This document shows positions 26,872 through 35,120 of a stretch of DNA of 39,318 nt, piece by piece. Source of the stretch: an uncultured Lachnospiraceae bacterium (GTDB taxonomy: Bacteria; Bacillota; Clostridia; Lachnospirales; Lachnospiraceae); contig CACXCJ010000072.1 of the NCBI GenBank assembly GCA_902766175.1, positions 1 to 39,318 of the forward strand, in the 5' to 3' direction. A program made the position numbers and the translations under genes. Under the pieces are notes generated by a model that saw only the letters and a program-made list of their open reading frames with translations, was not told the origin of the DNA and did no database searches. The stretch's first letter is position 1, and every line of letters starts with the position of its first letter.

Positions 26872-28021
26872 GGCTCCTGCCCGGCGCGCAAACTGCCCGT
26901 ACCGGAAGAAGTGCGGGGGATGCCAGTACAGCGAGATGCCGTATGAGGAGCAGCTCTCACGCAAGGCGCAGAAGATGAAGAAGCTGTTCGGGAAGTACGG
27001 GGAGGTGCGCGGCATTCTCGGGGCCGCAAATCCGTACGGCTACCGGAACAAGGTGACCGCAGCCTTCGGCTTCCGGAACGGGAGGCTGATCTCCGGCGTC
27101 TATGAGAAGAACTCGCACCGGATCGTGAACATTGACCGCTGTCTGATCCAGGATGACCGCGCGGACCGCATCATCCACGTGATCCGGGACCTCTGCGTCT
27201 CCTTTAAGATTCACTCCTACGATGAGGACACGGGCTTCGGCGTGCTCCGGCACGTGATGGTGAGAACTGCCGCAGAGACCGGCGAGGTTCTGGTCATTCT
27301 CGTGACGGCGGGGCCCATCTTCCCAGGCGGCAGAAATTTCGTGAGGGCGCTCCGGGAGAAGTGTCCCGAGGTCACAACGGTGGTGCAGAGCATCAATCCC
27401 TCAGGCTCCAGCATGGTTCTCGGGGAGCGGGAGAAGGTGCTTTTCGGGCCGGGGTATATCGAGGATCTTCTGTGCGGCCTGAAATTCCGGATTTCCCCGG
27501 CCTCGTTCTATCAGGTGAATCACGCGCAGACGGAGAAGCTCTATGCAAAGGCCATGGAGGAGGCGCATCTCACAGGCCGGGAGTCGGTCCTCGACGCATA
27601 CTGCGGGATCGGGACCATCGGCCTCATCGCCGCGGGGAGTGCGTCGGCGGTGACAGGCGTCGAGCTGAATCCGGACGCGGTGCGGGACGCGCGGCAGAAC
27701 GCGCGGCAGAACGGCATTCAAAACATCCGCTTCTTTGAGGGCGATGCGGGAAGGTTCCTTAAGGAGCTCCTGAATGCGGGAGAGCGGCCGGATGTCATTT
27801 TCATGGACCCGCCGAGAAGCGGAAGCACGCCGGAATTCATCCGGAGCGCGTGCGCGGCGAAGCCGGAGAGGATCGTGTACATCTCCTGCGGCCCGGAATC
27901 CCTCGCGCGGGATCTCGGGGAATTCAGCAGGTGGAACTATCATCTGACGCACATCACACCGGTCGATCTTTTTCCTCTCACAGAGGAGATCGAGTCGGTG
28001 TCGCTGATAGAAAAGCGGTAG
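26804..28021 (+). CDS. RlmD/TrmA-family 23S rRNA (uracil-C5) methyltransferase lacking the TRAM domain
   Basis: A 405-residue SAM-dependent RNA m5U methyltransferase. It has an iron-sulfur cysteine pattern, C31-x5-C37-x2-C40 with a fourth candidate at C113, typical of RlmD/RlmCD. The SAM-binding loop is LDAYCGIGTIGL (263-274), followed by MDPPRSG (334-340), the catalytic cysteine C362 in YISCGPESLARDL, and E397 near the C-terminus as probable general base. The usual N-terminal TRAM RNA-binding domain is absent: only about 30 charged, Arg-rich residues precede C31, and these are encoded in the overlap with the aminopeptidase gene. The target could be U1939, U747 or both, which sequence does not settle. 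A later start is possible because the first 30 residues are not conserved in character. Confidence 0.88.
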   Translation: MRPEKSENRPAGQERERRPREGEAPARRANCPYRKKCGGCQYSEMPYEEQLSRKAQKMKKLFGKYGEVRGILGAANPYGYRNKVTAAFGFRNGRLISGVYEKNSHRIVNIDRCLIQDDRADRIIHVIRDLCVSFKIHSYDEDTGFGVLRHVMVRTAAETGEVLVILVTAGPIFPGGRNFVRALREKCPEVTTVVQSINPSGSSMVLGEREKVLFGPGYIEDLLCGLKFRISPASFYQVNHAQTEKLYAKAMEEAHLTGRESVLDAYCGIGTIGLIAAGSASAVTGVELNPDAVRDARQNARQNGIQNIRFFEGDAGRFLKELLNAGERPDVIFMDPPRSGSTPEFIRSACAAKPERIVYISCGPESLARDLGEFSRWNYHLTHITPVDLFPLTEEIESVSLIEKR

Positions 28022-28063
28022 AAAACAGCAGTAACTGCAGAGAAAAAAGAAGGAAGGCAGAAA

Positions 28064-28981
28064 TTGAGCAGCGGAAGAATTGAAAATGCGGTGATTGTCG
28101 GCATGGGCGCGCTCGGGATTCTCTACGGGAGCTTCATCCGGGAGAATCTCGGGAGGGAGCACGTGACGTTTCTCATGGATGAGAGACGGCTTGAGCGCCA
28201 TCAGAAGGATGTCTACACGATCAACGGGAGGACCGTGGACTTTCAGATGACGGCGCCGGAGCAGGTGAAGAAGGCGGATCTCGTGATCTTCGCCGTGAAG
28301 TACGGGGCGCTTCAGGATGCGATCCGCGAGGTGAAAAATGCGGTCGGGGAGAACACCGTCATTCTCTCCATCATGAACGGCATCGTCACCGAGGATCTCA
28401 TCGGAGGCGTGTACGGAATGGAACGGATGGTGGACAGCGTTCCGATCGGCATGGACGCCATGCGCGAGGGCACGTCGCTTCACTACACGAAGGCCGGAAG
28501 GCTGCAGATCGGCGTCCGCGGCGAGGAGAGACAGGAGGAGCTGGGCCGGGTGGCGGAGTTCTTTGACCGGGCGGGGGTTCCGCATGAGGTCATGGAGGAC
28601 ATCCGCAGGGCCATGTGGAACAAGTTCATGATCAATGTCGGCACGAATCAGACCTGCATGGTGTACCAGACGACCTACGGCGGCTCCATGAAGGGACAGG
28701 CATACGAGGACCAGAAGGGCGCGATGCACGAGGTGATGAGAGTTGCGGCGGCGGAGGGCGTGAAGCTCACCGAGGACGATTACCAGAAGGACATCGCAAT
28801 CCTGAACAGCCTCGATCCGGACGGTTATCCGTCCATGCGGCAGGATGCGGTCGCAAGGCGGAGGAGCGAGGTGGAGCTCTTCTCCGGCACAGTGATCCGG
28901 CTCGCGAAGAAGCACGGGTTAAGTGTCCCGGTGAACGAGAAGTACTACCGGAAGATTCAGGAGATCGAGAGCCGGTACTGA
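28064..28981 (+). CDS. Ketopantoate reductase family protein (ApbA/PanE)
   Basis: A 305-residue NADPH-dependent dehydrogenase of the 2-dehydropantoate 2-reductase family. The Rossmann motif GMGALG is at 13-18. MNGI (104-107), the catalytic lysine in MWNKFMINVGTNQ (K187) and the acidic residue in RRSEVELFSG (E269) are present, so it is probably active. PanE makes pantoate for coenzyme A, but paralogues of this family act on other 2-keto acids, and no pantothenate genes are nearby. Translation is read from TTG at 28064 with AGGAAGG six bases before it. The first internal ATG would delete the nucleotide-binding motif. A CGGCGG/CCGCCG stem (28982-29001) directly after the stop lacks a T tail and overlaps the next promoter. 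Confidence 0.85.
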   Translation: MSSGRIENAVIVGMGALGILYGSFIRENLGREHVTFLMDERRLERHQKDVYTINGRTVDFQMTAPEQVKKADLVIFAVKYGALQDAIREVKNAVGENTVILSIMNGIVTEDLIGGVYGMERMVDSVPIGMDAMREGTSLHYTKAGRLQIGVRGEERQEELGRVAEFFDRAGVPHEVMEDIRRAMWNKFMINVGTNQTCMVYQTTYGGSMKGQAYEDQKGAMHEVMRVAAAEGVKLTEDDYQKDIAILNSLDPDGYPSMRQDAVARRRSEVELFSGTVIRLAKKHGLSVPVNEKYYRKIQEIESRY

Positions 28982-28988
28982 CGGCGGA

Positions 28989-29017
28989 TGGATTCCCGCC
29001 GGGGAACATGGTACAAT
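28989..29017 (+). promoter_or_regulatory. Extended -10 promoter of thrH
   Basis: TACAAT (29012-29017) preceded by TGG forms an extended -10. A weak -35, TGGATT, lies 17 bases upstream. It predicts a leader of roughly 130 bases before thrH. Confidence 0.6.
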
Positions 29018-29024
29018 CAATCCG

Positions 29025-29144
29025 GTGGAATAAGCGGAGACATTTGCGGCGGGGACACCGTCTCTCGATGCTGCGGTGCAGCTTCGATGCGGGCTCCGTC
29101 TCACTGCGAAAATAAAAAAGGGACCGGCTTCTTAAACCGGCCCG
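29025..29144 (+). promoter_or_regulatory. Structured 5' leader of thrH
   Basis: The untranslated region contains a hairpin TCGA-T-GCTGC-GGT-GCAGC-T-TCGA. An upstream GGAGAC could pair with either of two downstream GTCTC copies, which would be mutually exclusive. A GC stem (29120-29143) lies just before the AAGGAGG ribosome binding site. No known riboswitch or T-box signature was recognised, so a regulatory role is only a possibility. Confidence 0.35.
29111..29143 (-). terminator. Terminator-like hairpin antisense to the thrH leader
   Basis: On the minus strand, GGGCCGG, a nine-base loop and CCGGTCCC (one bulged base) are followed by TTTTTTATTTT, a textbook intrinsic terminator. No gene on that strand leads into it, so it would end an antisense transcript or is a by-product of the sense leader structure. 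Confidence 0.55.
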
Positions 29145-29158
29145 CAAGGAGGAAAAAC

Positions 29159-29758
29159 ATGAATATTGTCTGCCTGGATCTGGAAGGTGTTCTGGTACCG
29201 GAAATCTGGATTGCGTTCTCCAAGGCGAGCGGAATCCCGGAGCTTAAGAGGACCACGCGCGATGAGCCGGATTACGATAAGCTCATGCGCTGGAGGATCG
29301 GCATTCTGAAGGAGCACGGACTGGGCCTCAGGGAGATCCAGCAGACGATTTCCACCATCGACCCGATGCCGGGTGCAAGGGAGTTTCTTGACAGGCTCCG
29401 GGAGGAGACGCAGGTCATCATCATCAGCGATACATTTGAGCAGTTCGCAAAGCCGCTGATGAAAAAGCTCGGCTGGCCGACCATTTTCTGCAACACGCTG
29501 GAGGTGGCTCCGGACGGGGAGATCACGGGCTTCAGGATGCGGGTCGAGAAGTCGAAGCTCGCGACGGTTAAGGCGCTGCAGTCCATCGGCTTTGAGACGA
29601 TCGCGAGCGGCGACAGCTACAACGATCTCGGAATGATTCAGGCGTCCAAGGCCGGATTCCTGTTCCGCACGACGGAGCAGATCAAAAAGGACTATCCGGA
29701 TCTCCCGGCGTACGAGACCTACGAGGAGCTCCTCAGGGGAATCGAATCGGCGCTGTGA
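29159..29758 (+). CDS. thrH: ThrH: phosphoserine phosphatase / homoserine phosphotransferase
   Basis: A 199-residue HAD-IB protein that closely resembles ThrH of Pseudomonas: the opening CLDLEGVLVPEIWIAF (5-20), TTRDEPDYDKLM (32-43), IIISDTF (88-93) and GDSYND (151-156) follow the known protein. ThrH removes phosphate from phosphoserine and can move it to homoserine, linking serine and threonine synthesis. The DLEG form of motif I, with E9 where most HADs have Asp, is the ThrH hallmark. The ATG at 29159 with AAGGAGG six bases upstream is far better than the in-frame start at 28988, whose extra 57 residues are leader sequence. Its long structured leader suggests regulated expression. Confidence 0.95.
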   Translation: MNIVCLDLEGVLVPEIWIAFSKASGIPELKRTTRDEPDYDKLMRWRIGILKEHGLGLREIQQTISTIDPMPGAREFLDRLREETQVIIISDTFEQFAKPLMKKLGWPTIFCNTLEVAPDGEITGFRMRVEKSKLATVKALQSIGFETIASGDSYNDLGMIQASKAGFLFRTTEQIKKDYPDLPAYETYEELLRGIESAL

Positions 29759-29767
29759 GGCGGAGAG

Positions 29768-29792
29768 CTTCTGCGGAGGATTCCGGCAGAAG
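29768..29792 (+). other. Stem-loop between thrH and alaX
   Basis: CTTCTGC pairs with GCAGAAG, continued by GGA/TCC past one bulged G, with loop GGAT. Neither strand has a T tail, so it is not a standard terminator. It may stabilise the thrH 3' end or be incidental. Confidence 0.35.
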
Positions 29793-29895
29793 GAGAAGCA
29801 CGCCCCGCCGGAGCCGGAGCGGCGAAGAAAAGAGAGAGGTATTTCGCGGAGCGCGGGGGCGCTTCTTGAGAGCGGAGGAGCGTTTCAGGAGAAGT

Positions 29896-31071
29896 ATGGA
29901 AAAAACGGAAGAAATATACTACGAGGATGTTCATCAGACGGACTTCACGGCAGCGGTTCTCTCGTGCGTGCCGGGTCCCGCCTCCGGAACATACCGGGCG
30001 GTCCTTAACCGGACCGCCTTTTTTCCGGAGCAGGGCGGGCAGAATGCGGACCGCGGCACCCTGGGGGACGCCCGGGTGCTGGACGTTCACATCCGGGACG
30101 GCATCATCACCCACACGATCGACCGTCCCCTCGTTCCCGGAGAGAGCGTGCGCGGCAGCGTGGACTGGGAGCGGCGGTTTGACTTCATGCAGCAGCACAC
30201 CGGGGAGCACATGTTTTCCGGCATCGCCTGCCGGCTCTTTCACGTGAACAATGTCGGTTTTCACCTTGGGGAGACGGAGACACAGGTGGACTTCGACGGG
30301 GCGCTCACCGCAGAGGATGTGAGCCGGATCGAGGAAGAGGTGAACAGAGCGGTCTGGAGGGATATCCCTGTGAAGTGCTGGTTTCCGCCGGAGGATCTCT
30401 TGAAGACGCTCAAGTACCGCAGTAAGCTCGATCTCACGGAGGGAGTGCGGATTGTCTCGATTCCGGGCGTGGATGATTGCGCCTGCTGTGCGCCGCATGC
30501 GGACAGCACGGGGCAGGTGGGGATCCTCAAGGTTCTGGACCGGATCAGCTACAAGGGCGGGGTGCGTCTGCATTTAGCCTGCGGCGGCCGGGCACTCCGG
30601 GATTACGGCGGAAAGCAGGAGCGCGGAGAGAAGATCTCAAAGCTTCTGTCAGTGCCGCAGAACGGGATCGATGCGGCCGTGGAGAGGCTTCTCCTGAAAG
30701 AGTCGGAGCTGGAAGGAAAGATCAGTGCGCTCACGGAGAAGCTTCTTGAGGAAGAGGCATCCGCTCTTCCGGCGCCGGAGGTGAGCCCGGATGCCCTCCT
30801 TTTTACGGAGGGCGCGGACCAGAACACGATGCGGCGCCTTGTGAACCGCCTGATGGAGCGGTACCCGGGGTACTCCGCTGTGTTCAGCGGAGGCGGCCCG
30901 GACGGCTACCGCTTTATCCTGGGGAGCCTGAGGCAGGACTGCATGGCTGCTGCGGCGGTACTCAGGAAAAAGGGCTTCCGGTGCGGCGGGGAATCCCGTC
31001 TCATTCAGGGCGGAACGAGGAGTGATGAGGCCGGCATCCGGGAGGCAGTCGCGTCGCTGCCCGGGGCGTGA
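29896..31071 (+). CDS. AlaX-L type alanyl-tRNA editing protein
   Basis: A 391-residue free-standing relative of the alanyl-tRNA synthetase editing domain. It hydrolyses serine or glycine wrongly attached to tRNA-Ala. An N-terminal beta-barrel with FFPEQGGQ (42-49) is followed by the zinc site HTGEH (H101, H105) and C197-x3-H201 within CACCAPHADSTGQVG. A middle coiled helix leads to a C-terminal DHHA1-like domain (about 295-391) rich in glycine, ending GGGTRS-like as GGTRSDEAGI, so this is the long form. The ATG at 29896 has AGGAG at 29887-29891. The frame stays open upstream to a GTG at 29755 overlapping the thrH stop, but those 47 residues are Arg-rich and unlike the family. Probably co-transcribed with thrH. 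Confidence 0.92.
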   Translation: MEKTEEIYYEDVHQTDFTAAVLSCVPGPASGTYRAVLNRTAFFPEQGGQNADRGTLGDARVLDVHIRDGIITHTIDRPLVPGESVRGSVDWERRFDFMQQHTGEHMFSGIACRLFHVNNVGFHLGETETQVDFDGALTAEDVSRIEEEVNRAVWRDIPVKCWFPPEDLLKTLKYRSKLDLTEGVRIVSIPGVDDCACCAPHADSTGQVGILKVLDRISYKGGVRLHLACGGRALRDYGGKQERGEKISKLLSVPQNGIDAAVERLLLKESELEGKISALTEKLLEEEASALPAPEVSPDALLFTEGADQNTMRRLVNRLMERYPGYSAVFSGGGPDGYRFILGSLRQDCMAAAAVLRKKGFRCGGESRLIQGGTRSDEAGIREAVASLPGA

Positions 31072-31129
31072 AGGAGGCGCTTTGCGCGCCGCTGCACCGG
31101 TGTGAAGTCGGGTGCCCGCGATGAGCCCA

Positions 31130-31144
31130 CTGCGGCGGCCGCAG
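31130..31144 (+). terminator. GC hairpin after alaX, possible weak terminator
   Basis: CTGCGG-CGG-CCGCAG, six perfect pairs, followed by GATTTAAGTGCATT rather than a T run. It may end part of the alaX transcript before the dacF promoter. Confidence 0.3.
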
Positions 31145-31162
31145 GATTTAAGTGCATTGTAA

Positions 31163-31191
31163 ACTTTCCGCCCCGGGTTTTGTGGTACAGT
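31163..31191 (+). promoter_or_regulatory. Extended -10 promoter of the dacF-scpAB-dut-hflX run
   Basis: TACAGT (31186-31191) preceded by TGG gives an extended -10. ACTTTC lies 17 bases upstream as a weak -35. The same TGGTA core is seen before thrH and before the HAD gene. No other promoter is evident until the end of the window. Confidence 0.5.
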
Positions 31192-31275
31192 AAGCGGGTA
31201 CAGCACGTGCAGATCACGGGGACGCGGCGGGAGGTCATTCCGGCCGCCGGCGCTCCGGAAAGTTGAGGCATCTTC

Positions 31276-32772
31276 ATGTTCAGACGGAAACACAGCGGCG
31301 TGCGGTCCTGCTTCGGTTTCATGACCGCACTTCTTTTTACGGCAGCGTGGATCCTGGCGGCATCGGCCGCCTTCGCGGGGACGGGGCTCCTCACGGAGTG
31401 CGACGCGTACGCGGCCGCAAAGCCTGAAGTCGGAGCGCAGGGCGCGGCGCTCTACAACGCTTCCACAGGGGAGTTCCTCTACGAGAAGAACGCGGACACG
31501 GCGTTCCACCCGGCGTCGATCACAAAGCTCATGACGGCGCTCCTTACCCTCGAGAATACGAGCCCGGAGGATGTCGTCACCTTCACGGACTCCGCGACGA
31601 AAAACCTCGAGTCCGGCGCGGTGAGCCTGAACCTCACGGCGGGGGACAAGGTTCCGGTGCGGGACTGTCTCTACGGACTTCTGTTAAAGTCTGCGAATGA
31701 GGTGGCGAACGGTCTCGCGGAACAGGTTTCCGGTTCCGTCCCGGCGTTTGCCGCGCGCATGAATGCGCGCGCGAGGGAGCTCGGGTGCACGCACACGAAT
31801 TTCGTGAACCCGAACGGCTTGAATAATGAGAGCCATGTGACGACCCCGCGCGACATGTGCCTCATCGCGAAGGCCTGCTTTGACCGCGCGGATTTCTGCG
31901 CGTATGAGAAGACGACGGTCTACCACTTCCCGGCGACCATCAACAGCCCGGACGGCACCACGATTGTCATGGGCCACAAGATGATCTCCCCCTCGAGTTC
32001 CCGCTATTACCCGGGAATACTCGGCGGAAAGACGGGATACACGCGCGCCGCGGGCAACACGCTCGTGACGTGCGCAGAGCGGAACGGCGTGCGCCTCATC
32101 GCGGTCGTCATGAAGTGCAGCGGCACGCACTATGACGACACGAAGAAGCTTCTGGATTACGGGTTTGCGCTGGAGGGCGTTCCTGCGGACTGGACCGCGG
32201 AAACGGACACGGCAGGGCAGGCGGCGGAGACGGCGGCCTCTGCCGCGGCGCCTTCCTCTGCGGGGCAGGACGTGGGCTCTGCCTCCTCCGGCGGGGCGGC
32301 AGGGAACCTCTCCTCCGCTTCCGGATCGTCGGGAACGGTTGGAATTGTCGCGCCTGCAGGCGGAGCCAGTGAGTCCGTCTCCGCAGAGACAGGGGCCGCC
32401 GGGCCGGGCATCTCTGCTGCCGTTTCCGGGAGCGAAGACTCCCTGGGCCCGGGCGTGAGTGCCGGCTGGCAGAAGTCAGGGGATACCTGGACCTACCGGA
32501 AGGAAGATGGCACGCAGGCAAGGAGTGAGCGCCTCACAATCAATGGATTCGAGTACTGGTTTGACAGCGACGGAAGCATGGCGACCGGCTGGAGGCAGGA
32601 TGAGAGCGGATTCTGGTACTGGCTCCGCCCCTCCTTCGGCGGCATGAAAAAGGGAGGCTGGGTCGAGGTCAGCGGAAAGTGGTATTATCTCGGCGCGGAC
32701 GGACGGCTTCTCACTGCCACGAGGACACCGGACGGATACCGCGTCGGCGCGGACGGCGCGTGGGAGGAATGA
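31276..32772 (+). CDS. D-alanyl-D-alanine carboxypeptidase with C-terminal wall-binding repeats (S11, DacF-like)
   Basis: A 498-residue exported penicillin-binding protein that trims the terminal D-alanine from peptidoglycan stem peptides. A signal peptide runs to about residue 34 (cleavage near AFA|GT). The active-site set is complete: S81-x2-K84 (SITK), S139-A-N141 and K252-T-G254 in GGKTGYTRAAG. Residues about 305-395 form a Ser/Ala/Gly-rich linker. From 395 to the end come Trp/Tyr-rich segments such as GWQKSGDTWTY, TGWRQDESGFWYWL and GGWVEVSGKWYYLGADGRL, resembling choline/cell-wall-binding repeats that anchor the enzyme to the wall. No clear Shine-Dalgarno precedes the ATG (GTTGAGGCATCTTC). 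First gene of the long run. Confidence 0.93.
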   Translation: MFRRKHSGVRSCFGFMTALLFTAAWILAASAAFAGTGLLTECDAYAAAKPEVGAQGAALYNASTGEFLYEKNADTAFHPASITKLMTALLTLENTSPEDVVTFTDSATKNLESGAVSLNLTAGDKVPVRDCLYGLLLKSANEVANGLAEQVSGSVPAFAARMNARARELGCTHTNFVNPNGLNNESHVTTPRDMCLIAKACFDRADFCAYEKTTVYHFPATINSPDGTTIVMGHKMISPSSSRYYPGILGGKTGYTRAAGNTLVTCAERNGVRLIAVVMKCSGTHYDDTKKLLDYGFALEGVPADWTAETDTAGQAAETAASAAAPSSAGQDVGSASSGGAAGNLSSASGSSGTVGIVAPAGGASESVSAETGAAGPGISAAVSGSEDSLGPGVSAGWQKSGDTWTYRKEDGTQARSERLTINGFEYWFDSDGSMATGWRQDESGFWYWLRPSFGGMKKGGWVEVSGKWYYLGADGRLLTATRTPDGYRVGADGAWEE

Positions 32773-32773
32773 G

Positions 32774-33673
32774 ATGGAAAGAAAAGGAACCGGGTCAGGC
32801 GCCGGGGATTGGATTCTCGGTGCGGCGATGGCGGGGATTGCGGCCGCGGAGCTTCTGATTCTCGATTCTCAGCTTGAGCGGAACACCCTGACCGTGAAAA
32901 ATTATGAGATCCGCTCCGCAAAGATCCGGAAGGACACGACGGCGGTCTTTCTCTCGGATCTTCATGAGCACGTGTTCGGCGCGCAGAATTCGGAGCTCAT
33001 AGAGAAAATCGAGGAGCAGAGGCCGGATCTCCTCCTCTTCGGCGGCGACATGATCACCGCGAAATCCAGCGCGGAGTTCCGCCAGACACTTCTTCTGGCG
33101 GAGACGCTCGCTGCAAGACACCCTGTTTACTATGCGGAGGGAAACCATGAGCTCCGTTTTCGGAGGGATCACAGCCGGTACGGTTTTTCCTTCGACGCAT
33201 TCCGGAGGGAGCTCACGGAGGCGGGCGTTGTCCTTCTTGCGGACTGCTCCGTGCGGCTTCCCGGAAACCTCACACTCTCCGGACTTCTGATTCCGGAGCG
33301 CCTCTACGCAAAGGCCTGGCAGCCAAAGGGCGGAAGGATGACGGCGGAGGAAGTCCGGGCAAAGATCGGGGAGGCAGACCCGGAGCGCTTTGAGATTGTG
33401 CTCGCGCATTCGCCGCGCGCCTTTGACGCGTGCGCAGAATGGGGCGCGGACCTGACGCTTTCCGGGCATTACCACGGCGGCACGGTGAAGCTCCCGGGCG
33501 GCGCCGGCCTCATGACGCCGCAGTTCGAGTTTTTCCGGAGGGATGTCGCGGGCATGCATGAGCGGGACGGACACCGGATGATCGTGAGCCCCGGCCTCGG
33601 CACACACAGCATCAATGTCCGCATAAATAACCGTCCGGAGATCGACGTCATCCGCTTAAGAAGCGGGATGTGA
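32774..33673 (+). CDS. Membrane-anchored metallophosphoesterase (YkuE/YaeI-like)
   Basis: A 299-residue calcineurin-like phosphoesterase. A hydrophobic segment at about 13-30 probably anchors it. The metal and catalytic motifs are in order: SDLHEH (D62, H64), FGGDM (D92), GNHE (N124, H125), LAHSP (H212) and GHYHGG (H232, H234). Relatives such as YkuE and YaeI/LpxG-type enzymes act on lipid or lipoteichoic-acid-related phosphates, but the substrate here is unknown. Its ATG lies one base after the dacF stop, so the two are translationally coupled, which fits a role near the cell envelope. Confidence 0.9.
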   Translation: MERKGTGSGAGDWILGAAMAGIAAAELLILDSQLERNTLTVKNYEIRSAKIRKDTTAVFLSDLHEHVFGAQNSELIEKIEEQRPDLLLFGGDMITAKSSAEFRQTLLLAETLAARHPVYYAEGNHELRFRRDHSRYGFSFDAFRRELTEAGVVLLADCSVRLPGNLTLSGLLIPERLYAKAWQPKGGRMTAEEVRAKIGEADPERFEIVLAHSPRAFDACAEWGADLTLSGHYHGGTVKLPGGAGLMTPQFEFFRRDVAGMHERDGHRMIVSPGLGTHSINVRINNRPEIDVIRLRSGM

Positions 33674-33699
33674 GACAGACGGCGGGAGAAAAGGGCAGC

Positions 33700-34503
33700 A
33701 TGGCAGAGGAAATATCCTTTCACCTGGAGAAATTTGAGGGTCCGCTCGACCTTCTGCTTCACCTGATCGAAAAGAACAAGGTCAGCATCTTTGACATCCC
33801 GATCTCTGAGATCACGGATCAGTACATTGCGTATGTCGGGAGGATGCAGACCGAGGATCTCGGCGTCATGTCGGAGTTTCTCCTCATGGCCTCGACCCTT
33901 CTTGAAATCAAGGCGCGGATGCTTCTTCCGAGGGAGAAGAAGGAGGAAGAGGACGAGGAGGAAGATCCGAGAAGGGAGCTGGCGGAGCGCCTCTTCGCGT
34001 ACAAGAAATACAAGCTCATGGCGTCGGAGCTGGAGAACTCGGAGTATGATGCACTTCATATCCTGTACCACGATCCGGAGATTCCGGAGGAGGTCTCGGG
34101 ATGGGTGCAGCCGCCGGATCTCGATGCGCTGTTTCATGAGGTGACGCTCTCGAAACTCCGGCAGATCTTTGAGCAGGTCATGCGGCAGAGAGAGGATCGG
34201 ACGGACCCGGAGCGGAGCCGCTTCGGCACGATCCGGAGAGAGCGCGTCAGCATGCGGGAGAAGGTCACGTATCTCCTGGGATATGCGAAAAGGCACAGGA
34301 GCTTTTCCTTCCGGTCCATTCTGAAGACCGGAAGCACGAGGACGGATGTGGTCGTCACGTTTCTCGCCGTGCTGGAACTCATGAAGGCGGGAAAGATCCG
34401 GGCACACCAGGAGGAACCGGACGGCGACATTTCGATCGAGGCAGATGAGCGCGCGATTGCGGAGGAGCCCGGTCTCTTGATCACGGAGGAGTCTGGCGGA
34501 TGA
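33700..34503 (+). CDS. scpA: Segregation and condensation protein A
   Basis: A 267-residue kleisin subunit that bridges SMC heads in the SMC-ScpAB chromosome condensation complex. The signature FEGPLDLLLHLIEKNKV appears at about residues 12-28, with IFDIPISEITDQY next and TLLEIKARMLLP before an acidic linker (KKEEEDEEED). The C-terminal winged helix includes VTFLAVLELMKAGKI. The ATG at 33700 is chosen because the protein then begins like known ScpA and AAAGGG lies just upstream. A GTG at 33670 overlapping the previous stop would add ten residues. It ends in an ATGA overlap with scpB. Confidence 0.95.
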   Translation: MAEEISFHLEKFEGPLDLLLHLIEKNKVSIFDIPISEITDQYIAYVGRMQTEDLGVMSEFLLMASTLLEIKARMLLPREKKEEEDEEEDPRRELAERLFAYKKYKLMASELENSEYDALHILYHDPEIPEEVSGWVQPPDLDALFHEVTLSKLRQIFEQVMRQREDRTDPERSRFGTIRRERVSMREKVTYLLGYAKRHRSFSFRSILKTGSTRTDVVVTFLAVLELMKAGKIRAHQEEPDGDISIEADERAIAEEPGLLITEESGG

Positions 34504-35120
34504 CGGAGGAAGAGAAGCTTCGGCAGGAAGCGGTGGTCGAGGCAGTGCTTTTTGCGATGGGAAAGTCTATCGGGGCGGAGCAGCTCGCCGCAGCGCTGGA
34601 ATGCAGCACGGAGGAGGCGGAGCAGGCCGCTGAGCGGTTGAAATCCCGTCTCGACGCGGAAAAACACGGAATTCAGGTCCTGAAATTTGACGGGAATTAC
34701 CAGCTGGGCACGCGGGAGGAATTCTACGACGCCCTGATCCGTGTCGTGAAGGCGCCGAAGAAGCAGGTCCTGAGCCCCGTGGTGCTGGAGACGCTCTCCA
34801 TCATCGCCTACCGGCAGCCGGTGACGAAGGCGGAAATCTCCAGGATCCGCGGCGTCTCCTCGGACCACGCGGTGAACAGGCTCATTGAGTACGGGCTGAT
34901 CTACGAGGCGGGGCGCCTCGACGCCCCGGGGCGGCCGATGCTCTTTGCCACGACAGAGGAGTTCCTGAGGCGCTTCGGAATTGATTCCACGGCATCGCTT
35001 CCCGGCATCACCCCGGACGAGGAGGCGGAAATTGCCGGAGAGGTGGACAGGACGGTAAAAACAGAGATGGATGAGACCGGGGAGAAGAGAGCGGAGAATG
35101 ACGGAGAAAATCAGGATTAA
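34500..35120 (+). CDS. scpB: Segregation and condensation protein B
   Basis: A 206-residue ScpB, the kite subunit that dimerises and binds ScpA. It has two winged-helix domains: the first covers [20 protein letters not shown] (14-33 region), and the second contains the conserved [20 protein letters not shown] and [19 protein letters not shown], then [18 protein letters not shown] charged, probably disordered tail of about 35 residues follows. The last 23 bases overlap the start of dut. The scpA-scpB pair as ATGA matches the common arrangement in Firmicutes. Confidence 0.95.
   Translation: MTEEEKLRQEAVVEAVLFAMGKSIGAEQLAAALECSTEEAEQAAERLKSRLDAEKHGIQVLKFDGNYQLGTREEFYDALIRVVKAPKKQVLSPVVLETLSIIAYRQPVTKAEISRIRGVSSDHAVNRLIEYGLIYEAGRLDAPGRPMLFATTEEFLRRFGIDSTASLPGITPDEEAEIAGEVDRTVKTEMDETGEKRAENDGENQD

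Noticed and set aside
29025..29158. T-box or known amino-acid riboswitch before thrH
   Set aside because: No T-box antiterminator consensus or other recognised riboswitch core was found.
28988..29158. N-terminal extension of ThrH from the upstream in-frame start
   Set aside because: The region is promoter and structured leader, and the ATG at 29159 has an excellent ribosome binding site and the family N-terminus.
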